From: Aliagarivorans marinus DSM 23064
Lineage (GTDB): Bacteria > Pseudomonadota > Gammaproteobacteria > Enterobacterales > Celerinatantimonadaceae
Reading direction: 5' to 3'
DNA: 64,000 bases
Assembly (NCBI RefSeq): GCF_000429485.1
Contig: NZ_KE386909.1
Location: 196,006 to 260,005, forward strand
Positions 17,088-26,500 of the stretch are shown here, piece by piece. Under the pieces are notes generated by a model that ran no database searches, was not told the DNA's origin, and saw only the letters and a program-made list of their open reading frames with translations. Position numbers and translations under genes: made by a program. Each line of letters starts with the position of its first letter. Position 1 is the first letter of the stretch.

Positions 17088-18776
17088 TTGGAACCCAATG
17101 TCCTCTCCTTCTTAGAGCGTCCAGCCAAGGGAGTGGCATTGGTGGTCGACGACACCAAAATCAACCGCACCCTGCTGTGTCGTGTGCTGGTGCAGATGGG
17201 CTACGACGTGCTGGAGGCGGAGAATGGCTTGGTGGCGGTGGAGATGTTTGCCGCACAAACCGTCGATATCGTCTTTATGGACGTGATGATGCCCGAGCTG
17301 GATGGCTTTGCGGCAACCCGTCAGATCAAAACCCTCGCCGGTGAACGTTTTGTACCGGTACTGTTTGTGACCTCCCTAAACGAAGTCGAAGCGCTGGTGA
17401 GCTGTATCGCCTGTGGCGGCGACGACATTCTGTTTAAGCCGGTCAATCAGTCAGTACTCAAAGCCAAGGCGCTGGGCTTCGAGCGCACCCGCCGCCTGCA
17501 CAACGAGCTGGCCGAGCTGCACAAGCAGATGCAACAAGACGAGCGGATGGCGCAGCGGGTATTCAGCGGCATGATTGCCAGCTCGCCCCATGCCCTTGCC
17601 GATATTAACTTCTCGATTAAAAGCGCCGCTATCTTCTCCGGTGACGTGGTGTTTACCGAATACAGCCCCAATGGCGACCAGCATATCTTGTTGGGCGATT
17701 TCACCGGCCACGGCTTGCAAGCAGCGATTGCTAGCACTCCGGTGGCGGAGCTGTTCCACGGGCTGACCCGGCGCGGCTTTAGCGCCAAACAGATTATTCG
17801 GCGAATCAACAAGCGGCTACATCAGGTACTGCCGATTCATATGTTTATGGCCTGTACTATGGTGGTGATCTCGCGTAATACCAATATGCTGCGGGTGTTT
17901 AATGCTGGTATGCCTGATGCGTGGTTGTTCGAAAATGGCCAAGTCAGCCAGCGCTTTGCGGCGGAGTCGATAGCGCTGGGGATCAGCCGCGAGATCAACA
18001 TTGAGTTCAGCCAAGTCTCGGTAAACAAGCTGCAGCACCTGTTGCTGTTTAGCGATGGGGTGGTAGAAGCGGTTAACGAGCGCGAGCATGCCTTTGGCGA
18101 AGAGCGCTTGCTCGCGTGCTTGCATGGCGGCGAGGACTTAAGCAACCTGATCCCGGCCATCGAGCAATCCTTGGCGCAGTTCTGCGAAGATGTGCCTCAG
18201 GCCGATGACCAGTCCTTGGTGCACGTGCCGATTACCTTGAGCAACGACTCACCACCGCCCAAACACAGCGAGCCGGAGGTGTTTGACCTCGATGACTGGC
18301 AATGGCAGATGACCTTGCAGGGGCGCAGCTTGGCCAAGGCATCGCCAGTGTCACTGATGATGCCGGTACTCGAAGAGCTGGGGATTGGCGAGACTAACTC
18401 AGGGCTGTTAGCGGCGGTGGTTAGCGACCTGTTTAGCAATGCCTTGGAGCATGGCCTGTTGGAGCTGGACTCCTCGGTGAAGCAAGACGAGCTGGGCTTT
18501 GCCCACTACTATCAGCTACGCGAGCAGGCGCTGAATGAGCTGACCAAGGCCAAGATCCATATCAAGTTGGAGTTTACCAAGTTACCGGAACCGGGCTTTA
18601 GCGTGGAGCTGAGCCATAACGGTAAGGGCTTCGAGCCCGAGTCCTTGGATGAGCCGGGCTCTGGCGATCTGAGTGGGCGCGGGATCCAGCTCGTGCAGGC
18701 CCTGTGTTCGTCGGTGGAGTATTTCGATGAAGGCAAGCGGGTGGTAGCGCAGTTCCGATTGGACGATCACGGCTAA
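17088..18776 (+). CDS. crsR: Three-domain response regulator: receiver, PP2C phosphatase, anti-sigma kinase (CrsR/HsbR-like)
   Basis: 562 residues from TTG 17088, 3 bases after the antagonist stop; there is no in-frame ATG nearby and GAGAG is about 6 bases upstream. Domain 1 (about 15-130) is a receiver with DD at 21-22 and phospho-acceptor Asp65 in FMDVMMPE. Domain 2 (about 165-380) is a SpoIIE-type PP2C phosphatase (GDFTGHGLQAA, LFSDGVVEA). Domain 3 (about 410-560) is a GHKL ATPase of the RsbW type (SDLFSNALEHG, GRGIQLVQAL). In CrsR/HsbR the receiver switches the protein between dephosphorylating and phosphorylating its STAS partner, and so controls a stress sigma factor or anti-sigma. No sigma gene lies nearby. 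Confidence 0.88.
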   Translation: MEPNVLSFLERPAKGVALVVDDTKINRTLLCRVLVQMGYDVLEAENGLVAVEMFAAQTVDIVFMDVMMPELDGFAATRQIKTLAGERFVPVLFVTSLNEVEALVSCIACGGDDILFKPVNQSVLKAKALGFERTRRLHNELAELHKQMQQDERMAQRVFSGMIASSPHALADINFSIKSAAIFSGDVVFTEYSPNGDQHILLGDFTGHGLQAAIASTPVAELFHGLTRRGFSAKQIIRRINKRLHQVLPIHMFMACTMVVISRNTNMLRVFNAGMPDAWLFENGQVSQRFAAESIALGISREINIEFSQVSVNKLQHLLLFSDGVVEAVNEREHAFGEERLLACLHGGEDLSNLIPAIEQSLAQFCEDVPQADDQSLVHVPITLSNDSPPPKHSEPEVFDLDDWQWQMTLQGRSLAKASPVSLMMPVLEELGIGETNSGLLAAVVSDLFSNALEHGLLELDSSVKQDELGFAHYYQLREQALNELTKAKIHIKLEFTKLPEPGFSVELSHNGKGFEPESLDEPGSGDLSGRGIQLVQALCSSVEYFDEGKRVVAQFRLDDHG

Positions 18777-18888
18777 GCAACGCAGGCGGTCTAAGTGCTT
18801 AATTTCACTGCCGCGCAAACTGAAAACCTGCAATTACCGCTGCAATGAGTAGAAAGTGTGCAAACAATCAGCCTTTTTACAAAAAGAG

Positions 18889-18917
18889 TTGACTCACTAA
18901 ACCGGCATTCGTATTAT
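18889..18917 (+). promoter_or_regulatory. Sigma70 promoter of the tRNA-Ala genes
   Basis: TTGACT (18889-18894), a 17-base spacer and TATTAT (18912-18917). The same two hexamers, the same spacing and the same first spacer bases (CACT) occur before tRNA-Asp at 63866. Confidence 0.88.
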
Positions 18918-18961
18918 TCGCATCGCTTTCAGGGCACAGCCCTAAAGCAGCCAGTGTGTTT

Positions 18962-19037
<76 letters not shown>

Positions 19038-19056
19038 AATACACTTCCGAGATTTC

Positions 19057-19132
<76 letters not shown>

Positions 19133-19151
19133 AATACACTTCCGAGATTTC

Positions 19152-19227
<76 letters not shown>

Positions 19228-19235
19228 AACATCAA

Positions 19236-19260
19236 AGGCTCGCTAACGCGGGCCTTTTTT
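19236..19260 (+). terminator. Terminator of the tRNA-Ala operon
   Basis: Stem GGCTCGC / GCGGGCC (one T-G pair) with loop TAAC, then six T. Confidence 0.85.
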
Positions 19261-19429
19261 GTATCTGCGATTCAAAGGCGCGATCCTGCCTCAATGATTT
19301 CCTGCGCAACATCTGAACATCTACTTATTCGGACTGGTATTACTTATTCTTAGCGGCATAAAAAGGCCGACCTCGAGGGTCAGCCGGTATTGCCGTGGGC
19401 TCTCTGTATCGCCTTGAGCAGCGGTCTTG

Positions 19430-20575
19430 TTATCGCATGATACTCGGAGGTTCGGTCAGCCATAGCTGCTCGTCAGAGGCCTTGTCGTAGCCATATTGGT
19501 ATAACTGGCGCATGTACTCCAAGTCGTGCGGGTCTAGCTCGTCACGATCGAAGTCTGGGCCGATATGCGCAAGCTGAAAGTCCAGGCCGTGGTGCTGAGA
19601 GTAAAAGTAGATAAACTCCACATCGCCAATCCCTTGATTACGAATTATCGTCGATAAGGAGCGGCGAGAAACTTCGCCGAGGTCGTTTTCGGTGACCTGA
19701 TAACGGGGCACCAAGCTGCCATTGCGAATGACGTAAATGGTCTGTCCTAAGTGACCACTAGCACTGTCAAATCTCAGCCATTGCGGAATGAGAAATACCT
19801 GACGCGACACGCCACCATCGACATGCAGTTCATCAAACTGCTGCTCACCATCGTCGATATTGATCAGCTTTGCTGGGAACGCGCCGGGAATCGAGCTGCT
19901 GGCGATGACAATATCCTGAATCAGGGTTTGTGCATCCTCGCTGCCGACTTGCGCTATCCGGCCGATGTCCCATAGTGCCATCTTCTCATTATCAAGGCTG
20001 GTGGTACCGATCAGTAGTAATCGTCCTTTTTCTCGCTCGTGCGCCAGCCTCTCGATCATGTCAGCATCTATTGCCGTGCGCACTTTGAGCTCAAAGCCTT
20101 CGGTATTGATAAGGGCATTGCGCGAAAACACCTTAAACAAGGAGTTGAGCTTGAACATCTCAGCCGGCGGGGTGTCGGTATAGTAGCGGCGAAGATCCTC
20201 ATCGTAATCACTACCGAGGTAGGCAAACACTGAGACAATGGCGCCAGTGGAGATGCCACTTACCACATCAAACTCTGGTCGGTTCCCCGCATCACTCCAC
20301 GCGTTGAGAATACCCGCAGAGAACGCACCATCAAGGCCACCGCCGGATAGCGCTAAGTGTTGAAAGTGGTAATCTTCGTCCTTGTTACCAATGAGCTCTA
20401 GCATCTCGCGGTAAATCGCGTGGTCCGAAGGATTTTGATGGTCACCGTCCCAGTAACGCAATCCTTGTGTCGCGAGAGGATTCATCGACTCTGACTCTTG
20501 TGAGGCATTTCTTTGCGGGCTACTAGAGCAACCACTCAATATCAACAGGCTAACCACCAACAGTGCTCGCATCAT
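19430..20575 (-). CDS. Patatin-like phospholipase lipoprotein
   Basis: About 381 residues from the ATG at 20575. The start MMRALLVVSLLILSGC is a lipoprotein signal with lipobox Cys16, so the protein is lipid-anchored in the envelope. Patatin features are the oxyanion loop GGGLDG (78-83), the nucleophile elbow GISTG (Ser109) and a later DGG for the catalytic dyad. Patatins hydrolyse acyl esters of phospholipids. The frame is open further upstream, into the end of gltS, but those starts would bury the lipobox. The gene follows gltS on the same strand with the two nearly touching, so cotranscription is likely. Confidence 0.85.
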   Translation of the reverse strand: MMRALLVVSLLILSGCSSSPQRNASQESESMNPLATQGLRYWDGDHQNPSDHAIYREMLELIGNKDEDYHFQHLALSGGGLDGAFSAGILNAWSDAGNRPEFDVVSGISTGAIVSVFAYLGSDYDEDLRRYYTDTPPAEMFKLNSLFKVFSRNALINTEGFELKVRTAIDADMIERLAHEREKGRLLLIGTTSLDNEKMALWDIGRIAQVGSEDAQTLIQDIVIASSSIPGAFPAKLINIDDGEQQFDELHVDGGVSRQVFLIPQWLRFDSASGHLGQTIYVIRNGSLVPRYQVTENDLGEVSRRSLSTIIRNQGIGDVEFIYFYSQHHGLDFQLAHIGPDFDRDELDPHDLEYMRQLYQYGYDKASDEQLWLTEPPSIMR

Positions 20576-20637
20576 TGCGCACAGATTGGGGGGCCTCACC
20601 AAAGTTAACTGGCCGAACATTACTGGTTTCATCATCG

Positions 20638-21855
20638 CTACCCCAACAGCCAAGGAATAATGAATGCGTTGGCAATATCAATAAAGAAGGCACACACCAA
20701 CGGTACCACGATAAAGGCCAAGTGCGAGTTGCCATAACGCTGTGCTACCGCCGACATATTGGCCATCGCAGTGGGGGTAGAGCCCAGCGAGATACCGCCA
20801 AAGCCTGCACACACTACTGCTGCGTCGTAGTTTTTACCCATCGCGGGGAACACGATGAGCAGATTAACGGCAACAGCAATCACGAACTGAGCGGTGAGAA
20901 TGGCAAAGATAGGGCCTGCCAAGTCAATCAGCGTCCAAAGCTGCATACTCATTAGTGACATTGCCAGGAAGGTACCTAGCGCAATCTCGGAGATTAGCGC
21001 AATTGCAGGTTGGCGTGCTGGCCATTCGGTGCCGGTAATGCGCGGCAGAGACTTAGGCACAAAGTTGGTGATAAGGATACCAGCGAACAAGCAGGTGACG
21101 AACAGCGGCAACTGTAGGCCCGCCGCTTCCAGCGATTCATTGAGGATAAAGCCGACCAGCATACAGGCGTGCAGTGCTAGCAGGGCATCGAGAAAACCCA
21201 GTGCAGTAATTCTCTGCGCGTCATCGCTTTCATCTACCCCTACATCCAGCGGTTCGTCGTGGCTGGGGCTCAGGTTGTGGCGTTTGATCAGGAACTGGGC
21301 GATGGGGCCGCCCATCAAGCTAGCCAAGATAAGTCCGAAGGTGGCACAGGCGATGCCGATCTCCATCGCGTTGGTTACGCCAAAGTTTTCGCTGATCCGT
21401 GGCGCCCAGGCAATCGCGGTACCGTGACCGCCGATCAAGGACACGCTGCCGCCAAGTAGCCCTACCGAATGCGGCAGGTCAAACAGGCTGGCCACGCCGA
21501 TGCCAGTGAAGTTTTGTAGGAACATGTAACTGATGGTAATCACCAGCAAGATAACCAGCGGCTTGCCGCCCTTTAGCAGATCGCCGAGGCTGGCGTTGAT
21601 ACCAATGGTGGTAAAAAAGTACACCAACAAGATATCGCGACTGGTGAGATCGAAGCTGATTTCATAGCCGCTGGCGGCATAGACCAGTGCGATCAGCACC
21701 GAAACCAACAAGCCACCACTCACCGGCTCCGGAATATTAAAGTGGCTAAGAAAGTTGATTTGCTTGGTCAAACGGCGACCAATAAACAGCACAACAATCC
21801 CCAAATTAAACGCAAAAAAGGAGCTGATGTGGATCAGATTTCCATCGATTTCCAT
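20638..21855 (-). CDS. gltS: Sodium/glutamate symporter GltS
   Basis: 405 residues, the usual GltS length, with ten or more hydrophobic helices in two halves. Recognisable parts are FNIPEPVSGGLL near the N-terminus and the paired re-entrant loop motifs GGSVSLIGGHGTAIAWA and AGFGGISLGSTPTAMANM. GltS imports glutamate with sodium across the inner membrane. It is followed by the patatin lipoprotein, whose link to glutamate uptake is unclear. A 38-bp palindrome (21932-21969) separates it from the efflux operon upstream. Confidence 0.95.
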   Translation of the reverse strand: MEIDGNLIHISSFFAFNLGIVVLFIGRRLTKQINFLSHFNIPEPVSGGLLVSVLIALVYAASGYEISFDLTSRDILLVYFFTTIGINASLGDLLKGGKPLVILLVITISYMFLQNFTGIGVASLFDLPHSVGLLGGSVSLIGGHGTAIAWAPRISENFGVTNAMEIGIACATFGLILASLMGGPIAQFLIKRHNLSPSHDEPLDVGVDESDDAQRITALGFLDALLALHACMLVGFILNESLEAAGLQLPLFVTCLFAGILITNFVPKSLPRITGTEWPARQPAIALISEIALGTFLAMSLMSMQLWTLIDLAGPIFAILTAQFVIAVAVNLLIVFPAMGKNYDAAVVCAGFGGISLGSTPTAMANMSAVAQRYGNSHLAFIVVPLVCAFFIDIANAFIIPWLLG

Positions 21856-21931
21856 GTGGCTTCCCCAAAATTAAGATATAGAGCGCTACCTACAAGCGGT
21901 AGCGCGAAGTGAGTCTTGTCTTATTTAGCTA

Positions 21932-21969
21932 TATACCTGAACAACCTCAAGAATGTTTGTTCAGGTATA
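21932..21969. repeat. Short palindromic repeat, member of a TA-ended repeat family
   Basis: Perfect 13-bp arms TATACCTGAACAA / TTGTTCAGGTATA with a 12-base loop, directly after the efflux lipoprotein stop. The left arm and loop (ACAACCTCAAGAATG) resemble the ends of the element at 54624-54886. It may serve as a terminator or RNA stabiliser, but it has no T-run. Confidence 0.65.
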
Positions 21970-21972
21970 CCC

Positions 21973-23430
21973 TTAGTTGGTTAAATCTGTATTGCTCTCG
22001 CTGGCTGTCCAGTCTCCCCCGAGCGCTTTGTGCAGATTAACCACTAATTGAGCTGTTTGCATGCGCGCACTAAGCTCTTGCTCATCCAGAGCGAGCTGCT
22101 GGCGCTGGGCATCGATAAGCTCTAACTGATCAATCAAGCCGGCCTGATACAAGGTGTTGGCGCGCGCCAAGGCTGTTTCGCCGTAGTGCTGGGCTTCGCT
22201 GGCTTTTTCATGATACAGATGATTATCCCCATAGGCCTTGAGTAGCATCTCTACTTCAGCAATCGCAGTGTTTACTGAGTCTTGATAACCGAGTACCGCC
22301 GATTGCAGTTGCGCTTCTTTTAGCGCAACTTGGGCCTCTGAGCGACCTCCGTCGAACACGTTCCACTTTAGGCCTACCGTCGCCAACCAGGCCCCTGAAT
22401 CGCTCTCAAATAGCTTATCAAAGTCTTTGGCCAGCAGGCCCGGCGAACCGCTTAGATAAAAGCTAGGGTAACGTGCGGCAATGGCTGCACCCAGCTCGTG
22501 GTTTTGTGCCACCATTTCCAGCTCTTGAGCCTTGATGTCAGGGCGGCGTTGCAGCAGCTCTGAAGGCAGGCCAACCGGAATGACTCCAGCAAAGTCAGGA
22601 AGTGCGTCTACTTCTGACAAACGCTGCTGTAACTCTCGGCTGTTGTCGCCAAGGATGATGGCGATGCGCTGCTTATGTACCGTCTCTGCGCTGGCGAGTT
22701 GTGGCATCAGTGCCTTGGTGCTGGCGAGCATGGCTTTGGAGCGCGCCAAATCGAGCTGCGATGCGATCCCGGTATCGACCAGAGTCTCAATCAGAGAAAT
22801 TGCACGTAGTTGATCGTCAATAGACTTTTCAACAATTAACTGACGCTGCTGAGCTCCGCGCATATGAAAGTAGTTGCTAATCAGCTCGCCTGAAATAGCT
22901 ATCTGTAAGCCATCCTGCATGAGCGTAACCTGCTCAGAGCGTATTGCAGCAGCTTGGCTCATGGCATCAATCTTCCCGAACAAGTCGGCTTCCCACACGA
23001 TGCCAGCGCCGAGGAAGAAGTTACCGGATTGGTTATCAACCAAAGGTTGCCCCATCACTGATGCCCCCACGATTGGTCCTGCTAAGGCTTCATTTTCGCT
23101 AAGGCGGAATGAACTGTAGCCACCACCTAGTGAGATTGTCGGGACTTTCAGCGAGTTCACGGCTTGCTGATAGGCCTGAGCGGCTTTCACCCGCTCAGCT
23201 GCCACCTGCAAGGTGATGTTTTGCTGTTGGGCTTGCTCTACCAGCTCATTCAGCATTGGGTCCTCGAACCCACTCCACCAATGCAGTTGCTGACTGGCTT
23301 GTGTTGCTAGCTCGCACTGATAGAGAAACTCACTGTGTAAGCCCAGCTCCGACTGAGGCGCTTCTGGTGTCATGGAGCAGGCGCTAAGTAGCGCTGCGAT
23401 GGCTATCGCACTCAAGGTATTACGCATCAT
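21973..23430 (-). CDS. RND efflux outer-membrane lipoprotein (OprM/NodT family)
   Basis: 485 residues. The signal MMRNTLSAIAIAALLSACS has lipobox Cys18. Two repeated coiled-coil and strand halves follow, with the family segments LVEQAQQQNITLQVAAERVKAA, GLPSELLQRRPDIKAQE and YQAGLIDQLELIDAQRQ. It should form the trimeric outer-membrane duct of the pump. The gene overlaps the RND permease by 11 bases and is the last of the three-gene operon. A palindromic repeat begins 4 bases beyond the stop. Confidence 0.93.
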   Translation of the reverse strand: MMRNTLSAIAIAALLSACSMTPEAPQSELGLHSEFLYQCELATQASQQLHWWSGFEDPMLNELVEQAQQQNITLQVAAERVKAAQAYQQAVNSLKVPTISLGGGYSSFRLSENEALAGPIVGASVMGQPLVDNQSGNFFLGAGIVWEADLFGKIDAMSQAAAIRSEQVTLMQDGLQIAISGELISNYFHMRGAQQRQLIVEKSIDDQLRAISLIETLVDTGIASQLDLARSKAMLASTKALMPQLASAETVHKQRIAIILGDNSRELQQRLSEVDALPDFAGVIPVGLPSELLQRRPDIKAQELEMVAQNHELGAAIAARYPSFYLSGSPGLLAKDFDKLFESDSGAWLATVGLKWNVFDGGRSEAQVALKEAQLQSAVLGYQDSVNTAIAEVEMLLKAYGDNHLYHEKASEAQHYGETALARANTLYQAGLIDQLELIDAQRQQLALDEQELSARMQTAQLVVNLHKALGGDWTASESNTDLTN

Positions 23431-26400
23431 GTTGTGCCTCCTCAGATAAGGTGGGTTGCTCTGACGCTTGGGGTTTTCGCCAGGTTCGAAATGCCAGGCT
23501 GTACAAGGCCGGCATAATAAACAGTGACAGGATGGTGGCAGCCATCAGTCCGCCAATGATGGTCGCTGCCATCTGGTCGAACAGTGTGTCACTGAGCAGC
23601 GGGATCATGCCTAGCGCAGTGGTAAGCGCGCCCATAGAAATTGCCAGGGTACGATTGAGTGTGGCGTCTTGGATGGCTTCGAACAGGCCTTTGCCATTTT
23701 TCCGCTCAAGACCAATCTGGTCCATCAGGACAATGCCATTTTTAATGATCATGCCACTTAGGCAGATCGCACCAGTCAGTGCCATAAAGCCGAAGGGTTT
23801 GCCAAAGGCCAGCAGTGAGAAGGTCGCACCAGTGGCGGCCAACGGCAAGGTGACCAGAATGATCAGCGGCTGACGCAGTCCGTTAAACAGTGCCACCATA
23901 ATGATGACCATCACCAATCCGGCGACTGGCAGCTGATCAATCACGTCCTTCACTACTCGATGCTCATCGTAGTACTCGCCGCCCCAGACCATGCGGTAGC
24001 CGCTTGGCAACTCAATGGCTTCGAGCATGGGAGCCAGTTCTTTACGTACATCGGAGGCGGTGGCACCGAATATATCCGCTTGGGCGGTGATGGTGGGTAG
24101 ACGGTCGCGACGATAGATAATGCTTTGCTCGTTACGCAGCTCGAAGCTATCGACCACCTGGCCCAAGGGTACGCTGTGCTGCCCCAGTATGGACGAGATT
24201 GGCAAGCTACTTAGCGAGTCCATATCTACGTTGGCAACTCGCAGGTTGATCGGAACCTGTCGGTTGTCGATGTGCAGCATGGCGACGGGCAAGCCTTCAT
24301 CTATTGCGCGCATCGCGGCTGCGATATCGCTGCGGCTGATACCTGCTCGGCGTGCGGCCTCCAAGTTAATATGTGGGTGGATCTGTTTGCTTGGCTTGCG
24401 CCAATCATCGCGGATGTACTTGGTATTAGGGTGAGCAGCCATGATGTCTTTGGCCTGCTCGGTCAAGGCGCGCAGCACCTGAGGATCGGGGCCGATAAAG
24501 CGTGCTTCGATACTGAACTTATCAGCAGTGGCCATCTTAAGTGGACGGAAGCGTGGCTCGGCTTGTGGGAAATGCTGGGCCAACCATTCATCGCCTCGTT
24601 CAACCAAGGGGCGGATCGACTCAAAGTCTACGGTGCTGATCAAGATCTGCCCATAGGCCGGATCGTTAGGCTCTGGCTCAACGGTTACCGCGAAGCGAGG
24701 TGCACTGGCACCGACATAGCTGGAGATGTGCTCTACTTCCGGTTGCGCCATCAGCCAGTTTTCAATCTCACGCATATCGGCGGAGGTTTGCTGATTGTCT
24801 GAGCCATTGGGCAGCCAATAATCGAGAAACACGATGGGGCGAGCTGAGCCGGGCATAAAGTTAACCGGCACATGCGGGATGGCGATTGCAGTGGCAACCA
24901 GTAGCGGAATCAGCCCCGCCAGCGCTTTCATTGGATTCGCCACCGTCCAGGCTACTGCTTGGCGATAGGGTGAGTTGCGCTTGTCGTTGCTGGTGTTGTG
25001 CTCGCCGTCTTTAGGGCTTAGCCACCAGATGCACATCACTGGCGTGAGCACCATTGCAACACCCCATGAGAACAGCAACGATGAGCTCATCACTTGCCAT
25101 ACCGAGATCGAGAACTCGGCCACCTCAGTAGACGCGAGCAGCACCGGTAGTACACCCATAATAGCGATTACGGTTGCGCCCAATAGCGGGACGGCCATTT
25201 CACTTACGGCTGAGGCAGCTGCTTGATAGGGAGACAAGCCTTGCTTGCACTTGTTCGAAAATAGGTCGGTGATCACAATGGCGTTATCGACCAAGATCCC
25301 CAAGGCGAGAATGAAGGAGCCCAGCGAAACTCGCTGCAGATCGACGCCGGTGAAATTCATATAGATCAGCGTTAGCAGAATCGACATTAGCAGACTGGCG
25401 CCGACAATGGCCGCGCTTCGATAGCCCATAAACAGCCACAGCACGACCACCACAATCCCCAGGCTTTGCGCCAGGTTAATTAGGAAGTCGTTGATGGCGT
25501 CGTTCACTTCATCAGGCTGAAACGCGACGATATCGATATCAATACCCACAGGTAGGGTCTGTTGGTACTCGGCGATCATGTCTTTGAGTTGGTCACCGAG
25601 TGAGACCACGTTGATCCCACCAGCCGGGCTCACTGCGAGTACCACTGCATCTTTGCCATTAAAGCGGGTGGTTACCGAGCCGGTAACCTGCTCGTCCAAG
25701 GTAAAGCTGGCAAGATCACCCAAGCGAACCAGATTGCTGCCCAGCACATTGATACCGCCTTGTACGGTTAGCTCTTCGATGTCTTGGACGCTATGTAAGG
25801 CGCTAGGGTGGTCGATTCGAAAGCGCTGACCGTCGATGGCGAGAGAACCGGCATTGAGACGCGCATCTTGTGCTTGAAGCTGGGTGATCAGCTGCAAAGG
25901 AGATAGGCCTAGATCTATCAGGCGCTCTTTGTCGATGTCTATGTTGACCACTGGCTGAGTGATGCCATGTAGCTCGACCTTGCGAATACCGTCGATGGTA
26001 TTAAAGCGACGCTGCAACTCTTTGGAGTACTCGCGCAGCTGACGGTTGTCGATGCGATCACCGGTAACGGCGAAGAGCATGCCGTACACTTCGGAGAACT
26101 CGTCTTGCACAATGCTCACTTGGGCACTGGGTGGTAGCTTGAACTTAACGTCGTTGACCTTACGACGCAGTAAGTCCCACTCTTGCGGTAGGTCGTCGTT
26201 GGTCAGGTTGGATTTGAGATCGACGAAGATCATTGATACACCCGGGCGCGACAACGAGCGCAGGCGGTAAAGATTTTCCAGCGTTTGCAGCTCAATCTCT
26301 ACATTATCGGTGACATGCTGCTCCACTTCTTCGGCGCTAGCCCCCGGATAGAGCGTCACCACCACCGCGGTTTTAACGGTAAACGAGGGGTCTTCCAGCT

Positions 26401-26500
26401 TGCCTAGTTGATGATAGGAAACTAGGCCGGCAATGACGCACAGCACGCTAAAGAAGGCTATGAAGGTGCGCTGCTTTAACAGCAACTCTACGATTTTCAT
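23420..26500 (-). CDS. RND efflux pump inner-membrane transporter
   Basis: 1026 residues, full length for the HAE1/AcrB-like family. The N-terminal helix (TFIAFFSVLCVIAGLVSYHQLGKLEDP) is followed by the porter loop, helices 2-6 (including FILALGILVDNAIVITDLF with the helix-4 Asp used for proton relay), the second porter domain and a matching C-terminal half (GAICLSGMIIKNGIVLMDQI). It exports hydrophobic or toxic compounds using the proton gradient. It overlaps the adaptor gene by 4 bases and the outer-membrane gene by 11, so translation is coupled. Substrates cannot be inferred. Confidence 0.95.
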   Translation of the reverse strand: MKIVELLLKQRTFIAFFSVLCVIAGLVSYHQLGKLEDPSFTVKTAVVVTLYPGASAEEVEQHVTDNVEIELQTLENLYRLRSLSRPGVSMIFVDLKSNLTNDDLPQEWDLLRRKVNDVKFKLPPSAQVSIVQDEFSEVYGMLFAVTGDRIDNRQLREYSKELQRRFNTIDGIRKVELHGITQPVVNIDIDKERLIDLGLSPLQLITQLQAQDARLNAGSLAIDGQRFRIDHPSALHSVQDIEELTVQGGINVLGSNLVRLGDLASFTLDEQVTGSVTTRFNGKDAVVLAVSPAGGINVVSLGDQLKDMIAEYQQTLPVGIDIDIVAFQPDEVNDAINDFLINLAQSLGIVVVVLWLFMGYRSAAIVGASLLMSILLTLIYMNFTGVDLQRVSLGSFILALGILVDNAIVITDLFSNKCKQGLSPYQAAASAVSEMAVPLLGATVIAIMGVLPVLLASTEVAEFSISVWQVMSSSLLFSWGVAMVLTPVMCIWWLSPKDGEHNTSNDKRNSPYRQAVAWTVANPMKALAGLIPLLVATAIAIPHVPVNFMPGSARPIVFLDYWLPNGSDNQQTSADMREIENWLMAQPEVEHISSYVGASAPRFAVTVEPEPNDPAYGQILISTVDFESIRPLVERGDEWLAQHFPQAEPRFRPLKMATADKFSIEARFIGPDPQVLRALTEQAKDIMAAHPNTKYIRDDWRKPSKQIHPHINLEAARRAGISRSDIAAAMRAIDEGLPVAMLHIDNRQVPINLRVANVDMDSLSSLPISSILGQHSVPLGQVVDSFELRNEQSIIYRRDRLPTITAQADIFGATASDVRKELAPMLEAIELPSGYRMVWGGEYYDEHRVVKDVIDQLPVAGLVMVIIMVALFNGLRQPLIILVTLPLAATGATFSLLAFGKPFGFMALTGAICLSGMIIKNGIVLMDQIGLERKNGKGLFEAIQDATLNRTLAISMGALTTALGMIPLLSDTLFDQMAATIIGGLMAATILSLFIMPALYSLAFRTWRKPQASEQPTLSEEAQHDA

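Noticed and set aside
20576..20653. Longer start for the patatin-like lipoprotein
   Set aside because: It would place 26 extra residues before a clear lipoprotein signal and overlap the end of gltS.
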